Shown here: one piece after another, positions 14,849 through 24,170 of the stretch
How the letters are laid out: each line of letters begins with the position of its first letter
How positions within the stretch are numbered: position 1 is the first letter of the stretch
NCBI GenBank assembly: GCA_017420875.1
Contig: JAFQNW010000094.1
Span: 1 to 34,497, forward strand
Source: Bacteroidaceae bacterium
Lineage (GTDB): Bacteria > Bacteroidota > Bacteroidia > Bacteroidales > Bacteroidaceae
DNA length: 34,497 nt
Direction of reading: 5' to 3'
The notes under the pieces: generated by a model
Databases searched by the model: none
Told to the model about the DNA's origin: nothing
The model's input: only the letters and a program-made list of their open reading frames with translations
Made by a program: the position numbers and the translations under genes

Positions 14849-16504
14849 ATGTTGGAAAGATTTGTTAAACAAACAAAGTTTACCTCGCAGGAGGATTTTA
14901 TCAAGAACTTTAAGATAGAGGTGCCGGAGAACTTTAACTTCGGGTATGATGTGGTGGATGCTTGGGCCGCAGAACAACCGGAAAAGAAGGCGATTCTCTG
15001 GACAAACGATAGAGGGTTGATGCATCAATATACGTATGCAGAACTGAAGGAGAAGACAGATGCAACGGCATCGTATTTCCAAAGTCTGGGTATTGGACAC
15101 GGCGATATGGTGATGCTGATTTTGAAGAGACGCATTGAATTCTGGTTCAGTATCATCGCTTTGCATAAGCTGGGTGCGGTTGTGATTCCGGCTACACATT
15201 TGTTGACCAAAAAGGATATCGTTTATCGTTGTAATGCAGCAGACATCAAACTGATCGTATGTGCCGGCGAAGAGGTGATAACCAATCATATCTTGGAGGC
15301 AATGCCTGAAAGCCCGACCGTTAATCATTTGGTCAGCATAGGCCCTGACATGCCGGACGGTTTCAAGGATTTTCAGGAAGGAATCAAGCAGGCTGCTCCT
15401 TTTGTGAAGCCGGAACATCCGAATACCAATGATGATATCTCGTTGATGTATTTCACTTCGGGAACTACTGGAGAGCCGAAAATGGTAGCTCACGATTTCA
15501 CTTATCCGTTGGGACACATTACAACCGGTTCTTTCTGGCACAATCTGCACGAAAACAGCTTGCACTTGACCATTGCCGATACCGGTTGGGGAAAGGCCGT
15601 TTGGGGAAAGTTGTATGGACAGATGATTGCCGGTGCCAATATCTTTGTTTATGACCATGAGAAGTTTACACCGGCCGATATCTTACAAAAGATTCAGGAT
15701 TGTCACATTACATCGCTTTGTGCACCTCCTACCATCTATCGTTTTTTGATTAAGGAAGATATCAGCAAGTACGACTTGTCATCTTTGGAATATTGTACAA
15801 CAGCTGGCGAAGCCTTGAACTATTCGGTGTACGAAACATTCCTGAAGATTACGGGCATCCGTTTGATGGAAGGATTTGGACAGACAGAAACGACTTTGAC
15901 GTTGGCTACTTTCCCATGGATGGAACCCAAGCCGGGAAGCATGGGAGTACCTAACCCGCAATATGAAATAGATTTGTTGACTCCGGATGGTCGATCGGCC
16001 GAAGATGGAGAACAAGGACAAATTGTTGTCCGCACCAAGAACGGCAAGCCATTGGGGTTGTTCAAGGAATATTATCGGGATGCAGAACGTACAGAAGATG
16101 CTTGGCATGATGATACTTATTACACCGGTGATGTGGCTTGGAGAGACGAAGACGGATATTTCTGGTTTGTAGGTCGTGCAGATGATGTGATAAAGAGCTC
16201 GGGTTATCGTATTGGCCCATTCGAAGTGGAAAGTGCCTTGATGACACATCCTGCCGTGGTAGAATGTGCCATTACCGGGGTACCTGATGAAATACGTGGG
16301 CAGGTGGTGAAGGCAACCATTATTCTGGCCAAGGATTACAAGGATAAGGAAGGACCGGAATTGATTAAGGAACTGCAGGATCATGTGAAGCGAGTGACTG
16401 CTCCGTACAAATATCCACGTGTGATTGAATTTGTTGATGAATTGCCAAAGACAATCAGTGGCAAGATTCGTCGTGTGGAAATCCGTGCAAAAGATAAGAA
16501 ATGA
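14849..16504 (+). CDS. Acyl-CoA synthetase (AMP-forming, acetyl/medium-chain type)
   Basis: The 551-residue ANL-superfamily enzyme activates a carboxylic acid with ATP to an acyl-AMP and then to the CoA ester. YFTSGTTGEPKMV at residues 201-213 is the P-loop. MEGFGQTETT is the A5 adenylate motif, YYTGDVAWRDEDGYFWFVGRADDVIKSSGYRIGPFEVE covers the hinge region, and PKTISGKIRR near the end carries the catalytic lysine. The length is shorter than AcsA (about 650) and fits acetyl-CoA synthetase-like or medium-chain enzymes. The acid used cannot be read from sequence. It lies behind the XRE-cupin regulator and overlaps the next start. Confidence 0.93.
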   Translation: MLERFVKQTKFTSQEDFIKNFKIEVPENFNFGYDVVDAWAAEQPEKKAILWTNDRGLMHQYTYAELKEKTDATASYFQSLGIGHGDMVMLILKRRIEFWFSIIALHKLGAVVIPATHLLTKKDIVYRCNAADIKLIVCAGEEVITNHILEAMPESPTVNHLVSIGPDMPDGFKDFQEGIKQAAPFVKPEHPNTNDDISLMYFTSGTTGEPKMVAHDFTYPLGHITTGSFWHNLHENSLHLTIADTGWGKAVWGKLYGQMIAGANIFVYDHEKFTPADILQKIQDCHITSLCAPPTIYRFLIKEDISKYDLSSLEYCTTAGEALNYSVYETFLKITGIRLMEGFGQTETTLTLATFPWMEPKPGSMGVPNPQYEIDLLTPDGRSAEDGEQGQIVVRTKNGKPLGLFKEYYRDAERTEDAWHDDTYYTGDVAWRDEDGYFWFVGRADDVIKSSGYRIGPFEVESALMTHPAVVECAITGVPDEIRGQVVKATIILAKDYKDKEGPELIKELQDHVKRVTAPYKYPRVIEFVDELPKTISGKIRRVEIRAKDKK

Positions 16505-16971
16505 TTATGAAAAGAACTTTTTCGATATTGTTGGCATGTTGTTTGTCCATCTTAGTGAATGCACAGAATCTGGTGCCTACCAACTGGACGGCTTATGGAT
16601 TGGTGTTTGATGCTCCTAGCGGAATCCGTGTAGAAGAAGATACAGAAGATACCTATCTGTTGAATAGTAGCCGTTTTTATATCACACTTCAAGCATTGGA
16701 CTCGGATGATATCACTCAAGGAGAATTGGATGATCTTTTGATAGCCTTGGCAAAAGATGATGGAGTGAAGAATTTGTCGGCGATTACCAATTATGACTTG
16801 CCGCAATTTCATGGCCTTTATCTGACAGGCGTATTGGAAGAAGACCCTTGCTATTATGCATGTCTGATGACAAAGGATGCAGGTAGTATTTTTCTGATTT
16901 CCATCATGTATAATCGAACCGAAGATCAGGTCGTCGAACGTATCCTGAAAAGTTTTAAGATGGAAGAATAG
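16501..16971 (+). CDS. Small secreted protein of unknown function
   Basis: The 156-residue protein has a signal peptide (MIMKRTFSILLACCLSILVNAQ). The ATG at 16501 overlaps the preceding stop (ATGA), and the ATG at 16507 is an alternative start. The mature part is about 135 residues of mixed alpha/beta character. The segments NWTAYGLVFDAPSGIRVEEDTEDTYLLNS and GSIFLISIMYNRTEDQVVERILKSFK recall small periplasmic PsbP/DUF1795-like proteins, but I cannot assign it. It closes the regulator/acyl-CoA synthetase operon and is followed by a terminator. A link to fatty or short-chain acid use is only suggested by position. Confidence 0.78.
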   Translation: MIMKRTFSILLACCLSILVNAQNLVPTNWTAYGLVFDAPSGIRVEEDTEDTYLLNSSRFYITLQALDSDDITQGELDDLLIALAKDDGVKNLSAITNYDLPQFHGLYLTGVLEEDPCYYACLMTKDAGSIFLISIMYNRTEDQVVERILKSFKMEE

Positions 16972-16996
16972 GACGGTTTATCGGGAAAATAACGTT

Positions 16997-17033
16997 AAAA
17001 GGAGGTACATAGTTGGTGTTCCTCCTTTTTTTT
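16997..17033 (+). terminator. Rho-independent terminator of the acyl-CoA synthetase operon
   Basis: AAAAGGAGG (16997-17005) pairs with CCTCCTTTT (17021-17029), and the T-run continues to 17033. It lies 25 bases after the small secreted protein gene and overlaps the promoter region of the following operon. Confidence 0.82.
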
Positions 17034-17042
17034 GTATATTTG
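17013..17042 (+). promoter_or_regulatory. Promoter of the fucosidase/GH3 operon
   Basis: TTG at 17013-17015 and TATATTTG at 17035-17042 are separated by 19 bases, matching the Bacteroides promoter. The -33 element lies in the loop of the terminator and the -7 box just past its T-tract. Transcription would start near 17048, about 30 bases before the ATG at 17078. Confidence 0.7.
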
Positions 17043-17077
17043 TAAACTAGCTTTTGTATAATCTTAAAGTTGAAAAA

Positions 17078-19021
17078 ATGAAAGACACACGTCGCTTAGC
17101 TCGGCTTGTATGTTTGAGTTTGGCCTGTTGGGTAGGAAGCTATGCTCAGGGCCAAATCGTCAAAATGGTGGAAATACCGGCCGGTAGCTTCTACATGGGT
17201 AGTGATGGCTGGGGGGAGAATTTAGATGAAGCCCCCGTACATCAGGTTACCTTATCGAAACCTTTCAGAATGGGAGTGACCGAAGTGACCAATGCTCAAT
17301 ATGAAATGTTCCGCCCCGAACATAAAATGTTACGTGGAAAAAATAATGTATCGACCGAAGATGACGATGCCGTAGTGAATGTATCGTATCAGGATGCGTT
17401 GGATTTTTGTAAATGGCTTTCGGATAAGGAAGGAAAGCATTATCGGTTACCGACGGAGGCCGAGTGGGAATATGCTTGCCGAGCAGGTACCTATACGCTG
17501 TATCATACAGGGGATGGTTTGGCCGGTTCCATGCGAAGAAATCAGACGATAGCACGTGACTATCAACCCGTATCGTTGAAGGTAGGTCAGACACCACCGA
17601 ATGCATTCGGCTTGTATGATATGCATGGAAACGTAGAAGAATGGTGTATGGATTGGTACGGCCCGTATGAGGCTGGTAAACAGATAGATCCCAAAGGGCC
17701 TGTAGAAGGAGAATTCCGAGTGACCCGTGGGGGAAGCCATCACACCCCCGATGAATATCTGCGTAGTGCAAACCGAATGGCTATGATTCCTGAAGACAAA
17801 CATTCGCTGACGGGTTTTAGAGTGGTAGAGTGTGAGGAGGCTCTATCGACGAAGGCTTTGGATTTGACGAAGCCTGTTTTTATGGAACCAATCGTTTTTG
17901 TCCGTCCTCCGATAAGCGGAGCTAATGTTCCTTTCTATAAGCATAATCACCAACCATCTGTAACTTGGTGTGAAAATGGAGACTTGTTAGCCATCTGGTT
18001 CTCAGCCAATGCCGAAAATGGCCGTGGCATGGTGGTGCTTTCTTCTAGATTGCATCCGGGAGCTACGGAATGGACTTCGGCTGAATTGTTTTATAAAGTT
18101 CCAGACCGAAATATGACGGGTTCTTCTTTGTTCAACGATGGAAAGGGAAAATTGTTCCATTTTAATGGCGTAGAGGCTGCTGGAGATTGGCAGAACCTGA
18201 TGATGGTAATGCGGACAAGTACAGATAATGGCTTCTCATGGTCGAAATCCAAGATTATAGCTCCCGAACATACGAAACGGCATCAAGTGGTATCGGGAAC
18301 CTCGATGACTCCCGAAGGATGGATGATTCAAGTTTGTGATGCTGGTCCGGGTAGTCACGATGGGGCAGCGGTTCATATCAGTAAGGATGGTGGACAAACT
18401 TGGAATGACCCGTGGGATGGGGCTCCGATGCCTGATTTTAAAGATGGTGGAATAGGGACAACCATTGCCGGTATTCATGCGGGGGTGGTACGTCTGAAGA
18501 ATGGTCATTTGTTGGCCTTAGGACGTGGTAATAGTTTGATAGGAGAAAAGGGTAAAAAGATAATGCCTATGAGTATCTCTAAAGATATGGGGAAGACTTG
18601 GGAATACCATCTTTCAGAATTCCCAGCCATTGATGGGGGACAACGTTTGGTTTTGATGAGGCTGAAAGAAGGTCCTATTTTGCTCGTCTCGTTTACAGAC
18701 CATCCTCAACGCACCCGGAAACAGGATCTTGGAATGGAATTTACAGATTCAAAGGGGAACAAAATAAAGGGCTATGGTATGTATGCTGCTCTTTCGTATG
18801 ATGAAGGAAAGACTTGGCCGGTGAAACGGTTGATGGTTGATGGGAAGGAACGTCATTTGAATGGGGGTGCATGGACCGGATATTTTACTATGGATGCGAC
18901 TCATGCCGAACCGAGAGGATATCTGGCGGGTACACAGACCCCAGACGGAATGATTCATATCTTGAGTAGCCGAATCCATTATCGGTTTAACTTGAAATGG
19001 CTGGAAGAAAATAAGTATTAA
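17078..19021 (+). CDS. SUMF1/FGE-like domain fused to BNR sialidase-like propeller, secreted
   Basis: This 647-residue protein has a signal peptide (LARLVCLSLACWVGSYAQG). Residues 27-255 form an FGE-sulfatase/SUMF1-type domain (MVEIPAGSFYMGSD, YRLPTEAEWEYACRAG, GLYDMHGNVEEWCMDWYG, VTRGGS). The FGE copper-binding cysteines after RGGS are absent: by eye Thr223 and Leu228 stand there. Residues of about 265-645 form a sialidase-like propeller with four Asp boxes near 381, 435, 501 and 573 (SxDxGxTW pattern). A TTG-initiated form from 17054 is possible, but the promoter and signal peptide favour 17078. Sialidase activity is not certain, since the Arg triad cannot be placed by eye. It is the first gene of the GH29-GH29-GH3 operon. 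Confidence 0.82.
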   Translation: MKDTRRLARLVCLSLACWVGSYAQGQIVKMVEIPAGSFYMGSDGWGENLDEAPVHQVTLSKPFRMGVTEVTNAQYEMFRPEHKMLRGKNNVSTEDDDAVVNVSYQDALDFCKWLSDKEGKHYRLPTEAEWEYACRAGTYTLYHTGDGLAGSMRRNQTIARDYQPVSLKVGQTPPNAFGLYDMHGNVEEWCMDWYGPYEAGKQIDPKGPVEGEFRVTRGGSHHTPDEYLRSANRMAMIPEDKHSLTGFRVVECEEALSTKALDLTKPVFMEPIVFVRPPISGANVPFYKHNHQPSVTWCENGDLLAIWFSANAENGRGMVVLSSRLHPGATEWTSAELFYKVPDRNMTGSSLFNDGKGKLFHFNGVEAAGDWQNLMMVMRTSTDNGFSWSKSKIIAPEHTKRHQVVSGTSMTPEGWMIQVCDAGPGSHDGAAVHISKDGGQTWNDPWDGAPMPDFKDGGIGTTIAGIHAGVVRLKNGHLLALGRGNSLIGEKGKKIMPMSISKDMGKTWEYHLSEFPAIDGGQRLVLMRLKEGPILLVSFTDHPQRTRKQDLGMEFTDSKGNKIKGYGMYAALSYDEGKTWPVKRLMVDGKERHLNGGAWTGYFTMDATHAEPRGYLAGTQTPDGMIHILSSRIHYRFNLKWLEENKY

Positions 19022-19037
19022 CTATAAATCAAGACTT

Positions 19038-20414
19038 ATGAAAATGATGAAAGCATGGATTGTGGCATTGCTGGGTTTAGGAATAACCCTGAACTTGAAT
19101 GCACAGTCGGAAAACAGTTTCGTTCATGGACAATCGGATGGGTATGAATGGCCTACCGATAAAGGGGTGCTTGCCAAACTCGACCAGTGGCAAGACCAGA
19201 AATTTGGTGTGTTGTTTCATTGGGGACTTTATTCGGTGCCCGGTATCGTGGAGTCATGGAACATTTGCTCCGAAGACTGGATTGTACGCCCCATGGATAG
19301 CTACTATGATTATAAGAAATGGTACTTTGGGTTGATTGATGAATTCAATCCTACAGACTTTGATCCAGACCAGTGGGCACGCATCATGGAAGAAGCTGGT
19401 ATGAAGTACATGATTTTCACAACGAAACATCATGATGGGTTCTGTATGTATGATACAAAATATACAGACTTTTCTATTGCTAATGGCGCCTTTAAAAATG
19501 ACCCTCGAAAGGATATCGCCCGTCATGTGTGGGATGCTTTCCGTAAGAAGAACTTCATGATGGGATGTTATTTCTCAAAGCCAGACTGGCACTGTGAATG
19601 GTTCTGGAATCCCGAATATGATACACCTCGACGTGGTATTAACTACAAGAAGGAACGTCACCCGGAATGGTGGAAAAATTATCAGGAATACACTTATAAT
19701 CAGTTGAAGGAATTGATGACCGGTTATGGCAGCTTCGACATCCTGTGGTTGGATGGTGGTTGGGTAAAAGGCGAAGAAGTAGGCTTGGACAAATTGTTGG
19801 CTGAAGTACGCTCTACTACTCAACCGGGTTTGATCAGTGTGGATCGTGCGATTAAGGGGCGGAATGAAAATTATCAGACTCCGGAACGTGGCATTCCTGC
19901 TAAGCAATTGAACTATCCGTGGGAAAGTTGTATCACCTTGAGCCATGATTGGGGATGGGTAGCCAATCCGGTATTCAAGACCCCGAGAAAGGTGATTGGT
20001 ATGTTGGCTGAAATTTGTGCGAAGGGTGGTAGTTTGGCATTGGGTGTCGGCCCTACTCCGCAAGGTTTGATCCAACCGGAAGTAGAAGCGATTTTGAAGG
20101 AAATCGGAGCGTGGTTGAAGGTGAACGGAAAGGCTATTTATCATACTCGTATTACTCCTAATTACAATACGGGTAACGTATGGTTCACTGCCGATAAGAA
20201 CGAAAAGACGCTGTATGCGATTTATGCGTTGCCTGATGGAGAAGAACTGCCGGAAACCATTGAATGGGAGGGTAATGAACCTATAGGTAGAATGACACTT
20301 CTGAAAGGAAAACGTGCTGTAAGCTATACTTGTAAAGATGGTAAAGTGATTGTAAAATTGCCGAAAGGTTTGAAGAACGAACCGGTTGCATTAAGTTTCA
20401 ACGTAAAGAAGTAA
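19038..20414 (+). CDS. Alpha-L-fucosidase, GH29 (first copy)
   Basis: The 458-residue secreted enzyme (signal MKMMKAWIVALLGLGITLNLNAQ) has the GH29 layout. WQDQKFGVLFHWGLYSVPG is near residue 51, followed by KYMIFTTKHHDGFCMYDTKYTDFSI. GSFDILWLDGGWV places the expected nucleophile at Asp239, and EICAKGGSLALGVGPTPQG comes near the end of the barrel. GH29 enzymes retain configuration and remove alpha-L-fucose. Linkage (core alpha-1,3, alpha-1,6 or antenna) cannot be told. It is 16 bases after the fusion gene, and a close paralogue starts 2 bases after its stop. Confidence 0.95.
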   Translation: MKMMKAWIVALLGLGITLNLNAQSENSFVHGQSDGYEWPTDKGVLAKLDQWQDQKFGVLFHWGLYSVPGIVESWNICSEDWIVRPMDSYYDYKKWYFGLIDEFNPTDFDPDQWARIMEEAGMKYMIFTTKHHDGFCMYDTKYTDFSIANGAFKNDPRKDIARHVWDAFRKKNFMMGCYFSKPDWHCEWFWNPEYDTPRRGINYKKERHPEWWKNYQEYTYNQLKELMTGYGSFDILWLDGGWVKGEEVGLDKLLAEVRSTTQPGLISVDRAIKGRNENYQTPERGIPAKQLNYPWESCITLSHDWGWVANPVFKTPRKVIGMLAEICAKGGSLALGVGPTPQGLIQPEVEAILKEIGAWLKVNGKAIYHTRITPNYNTGNVWFTADKNEKTLYAIYALPDGEELPETIEWEGNEPIGRMTLLKGKRAVSYTCKDGKVIVKLPKGLKNEPVALSFNVKK

Positions 20415-20416
20415 GA

Positions 20417-21808
20417 ATGATGAAAAACTGGAAAAAGATAATGGGATGCCTGGCCGGAGTGGCTTTGGCAATGAATGTGCAGGCACAGCAAGTACAAGGA
20501 TTTGTACACGAGCAGTCCAAAGCAACGGACTATGTATGGCCTACTGATCCGCAAGTCTTGGAAAAACTTGACAAGTGGCAAGACCAGAAGTTTGGTGTGT
20601 TGTTTCACTGGGGATTATATTCTGTTCCTGGAATTGTAGAATCTTGGTCTATCTGCTCGGAAGATGTGGATTGGATTACTCGCAAAGAGAACCTTCCATA
20701 CGAAGAATATAAGAAGTGGTATTTCGGCTTGAAGGATAAGTTGAACCCGGTGAACTTTGACCCAGATCAGTGGGCAGAAGTGATGGAAGATGCAGGTATG
20801 AAGTACATGATTTTTACGAGTAAGCATCACGACGGATTCTGTATGTTTGATACGAAGTATACGGATTTCTCCATTGCTAACGGAGCTTTCAAGAACGATC
20901 CTAGGAAGGATGTTGCCCGTCATGTATGGGATGCATTCCGTAAACGAGGCTTCATGATGGGATGTTATTTCTCTAAGCCGGATTGGAACTGCAAGTGGTA
21001 TTGGAATCCTTACTATGCCACTCCGAACCGCCTTCATAATTATAAAGTGAAGCAACATCCTGAATGGTGGAAGAATTATCAGGAATTTACTGAAAATCAG
21101 TTGAATGAATTGATGTCCAATTATGGAAACTTTGACATCCTTTGGTTGGATGGCGGATGGGTGACTGGTGATGATGTGAATTTGGATCGTGTATTGGAAA
21201 AGGCACGTAAGAAACATCCTGGTTTGATTTCTGTGGACAGAAGTATCCGTGGAAAGAACGAGAATTACCAAACACCGGAACGTGGTATCCCAGAAACACA
21301 ACTTAACTATCCGTGGGAAAGCTGTATTACGTTGAGTCACGACTGGGGTTGGGTGCCGAATGCTCCTTATAAATCACCTCAAACGGTAATCAATCTTTTG
21401 GCTGAGATTTGTGCGAAGGGTGGTTGCTTCTTGTTAGGGGTAGGCCCTACTGCTGATGGTGTGATTGAACAGCCTATTGTAGAACGTTTGCACGAAGTAG
21501 GAAACTGGTTGCGTCAGAATGGACAGGCCATTTACAATACTCGTATCACTCCACATTACAACGATGGAAATGTGTGGTTTACTGCCGATAAGGATGGAGA
21601 AACACTTTATGCCATCTATACCGTAGCCGACGGTGAAACTTTGCCGGAAACTATTGAGTGGATGGTAAATATTCCGAAGGGAAAGGTAAAGGTGCTGAAT
21701 AACAATAAGGGTGCCAAGTATAAAGTAAAGGAAGGTAAGGTTGTGGTAACTTTGCCAAAAGGCTTGAAGAATGAACCAATAGCTTTGCAATTTAAACTAA
21801 AAAAATAG
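20417..21808 (+). CDS. Alpha-L-fucosidase, GH29 (second copy)
   Basis: The 463-residue protein is closely similar to the previous gene along its whole length and keeps the same motifs: KYMIFTSKHHDGFCMFDTKYTDFSI and NFDILWLDGGWV, with the nucleophile expected at Asp245. The signal peptide is NWKKIMGCLAGVALAMNVQAQ. The copies differ most near residues 79-96, where this one carries SICSEDVDWITRKENLPYEEY, five residues longer than the first copy there. That surface near the active-site mouth may change substrate choice. The pair looks like a tandem duplication that has diverged. GH3 follows after 4 bases. Confidence 0.95.
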   Translation: MMKNWKKIMGCLAGVALAMNVQAQQVQGFVHEQSKATDYVWPTDPQVLEKLDKWQDQKFGVLFHWGLYSVPGIVESWSICSEDVDWITRKENLPYEEYKKWYFGLKDKLNPVNFDPDQWAEVMEDAGMKYMIFTSKHHDGFCMFDTKYTDFSIANGAFKNDPRKDVARHVWDAFRKRGFMMGCYFSKPDWNCKWYWNPYYATPNRLHNYKVKQHPEWWKNYQEFTENQLNELMSNYGNFDILWLDGGWVTGDDVNLDRVLEKARKKHPGLISVDRSIRGKNENYQTPERGIPETQLNYPWESCITLSHDWGWVPNAPYKSPQTVINLLAEICAKGGCFLLGVGPTADGVIEQPIVERLHEVGNWLRQNGQAIYNTRITPHYNDGNVWFTADKDGETLYAIYTVADGETLPETIEWMVNIPKGKVKVLNNNKGAKYKVKEGKVVVTLPKGLKNEPIALQFKLKK

Positions 21809-21812
21809 GACA

Positions 21813-24161
21813 ATGAGAATGAAACATGTATTAGCGGCTGCTTTGTTTTTTGTAGCAGGGCAGGCTGTGGCACAGCAACCGCTGTATAAACAAGCTTCCG
21901 CTTCGATAGAAGATCGTGTGAAGGACTTGTTGGAAAGAATGACTCCGGAAGAGAAGGTAGGGCAGCTCTGTTGCCCGCTGGGTTGGGAGATGTATACCAA
22001 GACGGGTAACAAGGTGGAAGTGTCTGATTTGTATAAGAAGCAAATGGGAAGCGGCATGCCGATTGGATCGTATTGGGCTGTGTTGCGTGCTGACCCATGG
22101 ACTCGTAAGACATTGGAGACAGGATTGACTCCGGAACTGGCAGCTGAGGCCTTGAACAAACTTCAAAAATTTGCCGTGGAGGAAACTCGTTTGGGTATTC
22201 CTGTGTTGTTTGCAGAAGAAACTCCACACGGGCACATGGCTATCGGGGCAACAGTCTTTCCTACCGGTTTGTCTATGGCAAGTACATGGAATGAAGACTT
22301 GCTCCGTAGGGCTGGTGAAGTGGTGGCATTCGAAGCACGTCTGCAAGGTGCTAACGTTGGGTATGGACCGGTATTGGATATTTCACGCGAACCGCGTTGG
22401 TCACGTATGGAAGAAAGCTTTGGCGAAGATCCGATGTTGGCCGGTATCTTGGGTGTAGCCTATATGAAAGGTATGCAAGGGGATGTGCAAAACGATGGAA
22501 GGCATTTATATTCTACGGTAAAGCACTTTGCTGCTTATGGAACTCCGGAAGGTGGTCATAATGGTGACCGTGCCATGGTAGGCATGAATCAATTGTTCTC
22601 TGATTTCCTTCCTCCGATGAAGATGGCGGTAGAAAATGGTTTGGCTACCATCATGACTTCGTATAATTCAATTGATGGTGTACCTTGTACTTCCAATAAA
22701 TTCTTGTTGACAGACATTTTGCGTGGCAAGTGGGGCTTCAAAGGATTTGTATATTCCGACTTGTATAGTATTGATGGTATTGCAGGAACGCACCATGTAG
22801 CCAAGGATACAAAAGAAGCCGGTAAACTTTCGTTGGAAGCCGGTGTGGATATGGACCTAGGTGCCAATGCTTATGGAAAGCGTACTTTGGAGCTGTTGAA
22901 TGAAGGTCGTTTGGACATGAAGTATGTGGATCAGGCTGTAGCCAATATTCTTCGTTTGAAATTCAAGATGGGATTGTTTGAAAATCCGTATGTATCGCCT
23001 AAGGATGCCAAGAAGTATGTACGTTCGGAAGCTCATCGCCAGGTAGCTCGTGAAGTAGCACGTGAAGGTACAGTGCTTTTAAAGAACGATGGTATTCTTC
23101 CTTTGAGTAAGGATATCAAGAGCATTGCAGTGATTGGACCGAATGCAGATACACAATACAATCAGTTGGGGGACTATACCGCTCCTCAGGATGACAAGTT
23201 CATTATCACTCCGTTAGAAGGTATCCAAGCTGCAGTGTCAAAGAATACTAAGGTGAACTATGTGAAGGGGTGTGCCATCCGAGACGTGACTATGAGCGAT
23301 ATCCCAGCTGCAGTAAAGGCTGCAAAGGAATCGGATGTAGTGGTGTTGGTAGTCGGTGGTTCCAGTGCTCGCGACTTCAGAGTGAAGTATGAGGCAACTG
23401 CTGCTGCTATTGCTAATGATGAAGAAGGACAAGTATTGCTCGATATGGACTGTGGTGAAGGTTACGACCGTAGCACTCTTGATCTCCTAGGTGACCAAGA
23501 AAAATTGATGCAGGCTTTGATTGAAACAGGCAAGCCGTTGGTAGTAGTTTACATTCAGGGACGTACCTTGAAGATGAACCTTGCAGCAGAAAAGGCTAAT
23601 GCCTTGTTGACTGCATGGTATCCAGGTGGTGAAGGTGGTCATGGTATTGCTGATGTATTGTTCGGTGATTACAATCCTGCTGGTCGTTTGCCGGTATCCA
23701 TTGCTCGCAACGAAGGTCAGTTGCCTATTTATTACTCGAAGGGCAAGCAACGTGCTTATATGGATGGTGAAGCCAATGCACTCTATTCATTTGGTTATGG
23801 TTTGAGCTATACAAAGTTCGATTATAGCAACCTGGAAATCAAACCTGGTGATGGTAAGGATGTGCTTCAGACTGTAAGCTGTACAGTAACTAACACAGGC
23901 GATCGTGACGGTCATGAAGTGGTTCAGCTTTATATCCGTGATATGGTGGCTTCAGTAGCTCAAGCCCCAATTTTGTTGAAAGCATTTGAACGTATCAGCT
24001 TGAAGAAAGGTGAAAGCAAGAAGGTTACTTTCAATTTAGGAAAGAAAGAATTGTCCATTTATAATATGAACTTGGAAGAAGTGGTTGAACCGGGTGAATT
24101 CAAGGTTATGGTAGGTGCAGCTTCGAATGATATTCGCTTGAATGGAAAATTTGAGTTGTAA
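21813..24161 (+). CDS. Glycoside hydrolase family 3 beta-glycosidase (glucosidase or xylosidase)
   Basis: The 782-residue secreted protein (signal MRMKHVLAAALFFVAGQAVAQ) has the three-part GH3 build. The TIM-like barrel carries SREPRWSRMEESFGEDP, VKHFAAYG and FVYSDLYSIDG with the nucleophile at about Asp316. The alpha/beta sandwich covers about 420-650. A fibronectin-III-like tail (VSCTVTNTGDRDGHEVVQLYI) ends the protein. GH3 members with this build hydrolyse terminal beta-glucose or beta-xylose. Beside PNGase, GH92 and GH29 genes, beta-1,2-xylose of plant-type N-glycans is an attractive but unproven substrate. It ends the plus-strand glycan operon and faces the GH92 genes across a shared terminator. 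Confidence 0.93.
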   Translation: MRMKHVLAAALFFVAGQAVAQQPLYKQASASIEDRVKDLLERMTPEEKVGQLCCPLGWEMYTKTGNKVEVSDLYKKQMGSGMPIGSYWAVLRADPWTRKTLETGLTPELAAEALNKLQKFAVEETRLGIPVLFAEETPHGHMAIGATVFPTGLSMASTWNEDLLRRAGEVVAFEARLQGANVGYGPVLDISREPRWSRMEESFGEDPMLAGILGVAYMKGMQGDVQNDGRHLYSTVKHFAAYGTPEGGHNGDRAMVGMNQLFSDFLPPMKMAVENGLATIMTSYNSIDGVPCTSNKFLLTDILRGKWGFKGFVYSDLYSIDGIAGTHHVAKDTKEAGKLSLEAGVDMDLGANAYGKRTLELLNEGRLDMKYVDQAVANILRLKFKMGLFENPYVSPKDAKKYVRSEAHRQVAREVAREGTVLLKNDGILPLSKDIKSIAVIGPNADTQYNQLGDYTAPQDDKFIITPLEGIQAAVSKNTKVNYVKGCAIRDVTMSDIPAAVKAAKESDVVVLVVGGSSARDFRVKYEATAAAIANDEEGQVLLDMDCGEGYDRSTLDLLGDQEKLMQALIETGKPLVVVYIQGRTLKMNLAAEKANALLTAWYPGGEGGHGIADVLFGDYNPAGRLPVSIARNEGQLPIYYSKGKQRAYMDGEANALYSFGYGLSYTKFDYSNLEIKPGDGKDVLQTVSCTVTNTGDRDGHEVVQLYIRDMVASVAQAPILLKAFERISLKKGESKKVTFNLGKKELSIYNMNLEEVVEPGEFKVMVGAASNDIRLNGKFEL

Positions 24162-24170
24162 TAGCTTCAC

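Noticed and set aside
17054..17077. TTG start for the SUMF1-like/sialidase fusion
   Set aside because: It is only about 6 bases from the expected transcription start, and the ATG at 17078 gives a clean signal peptide.
17155..17840. SUMF1-like domain as a sulfatase-activating enzyme
   Set aside because: The two metal-binding cysteines of formylglycine-generating enzymes are absent and no sulfatase gene is in the window.
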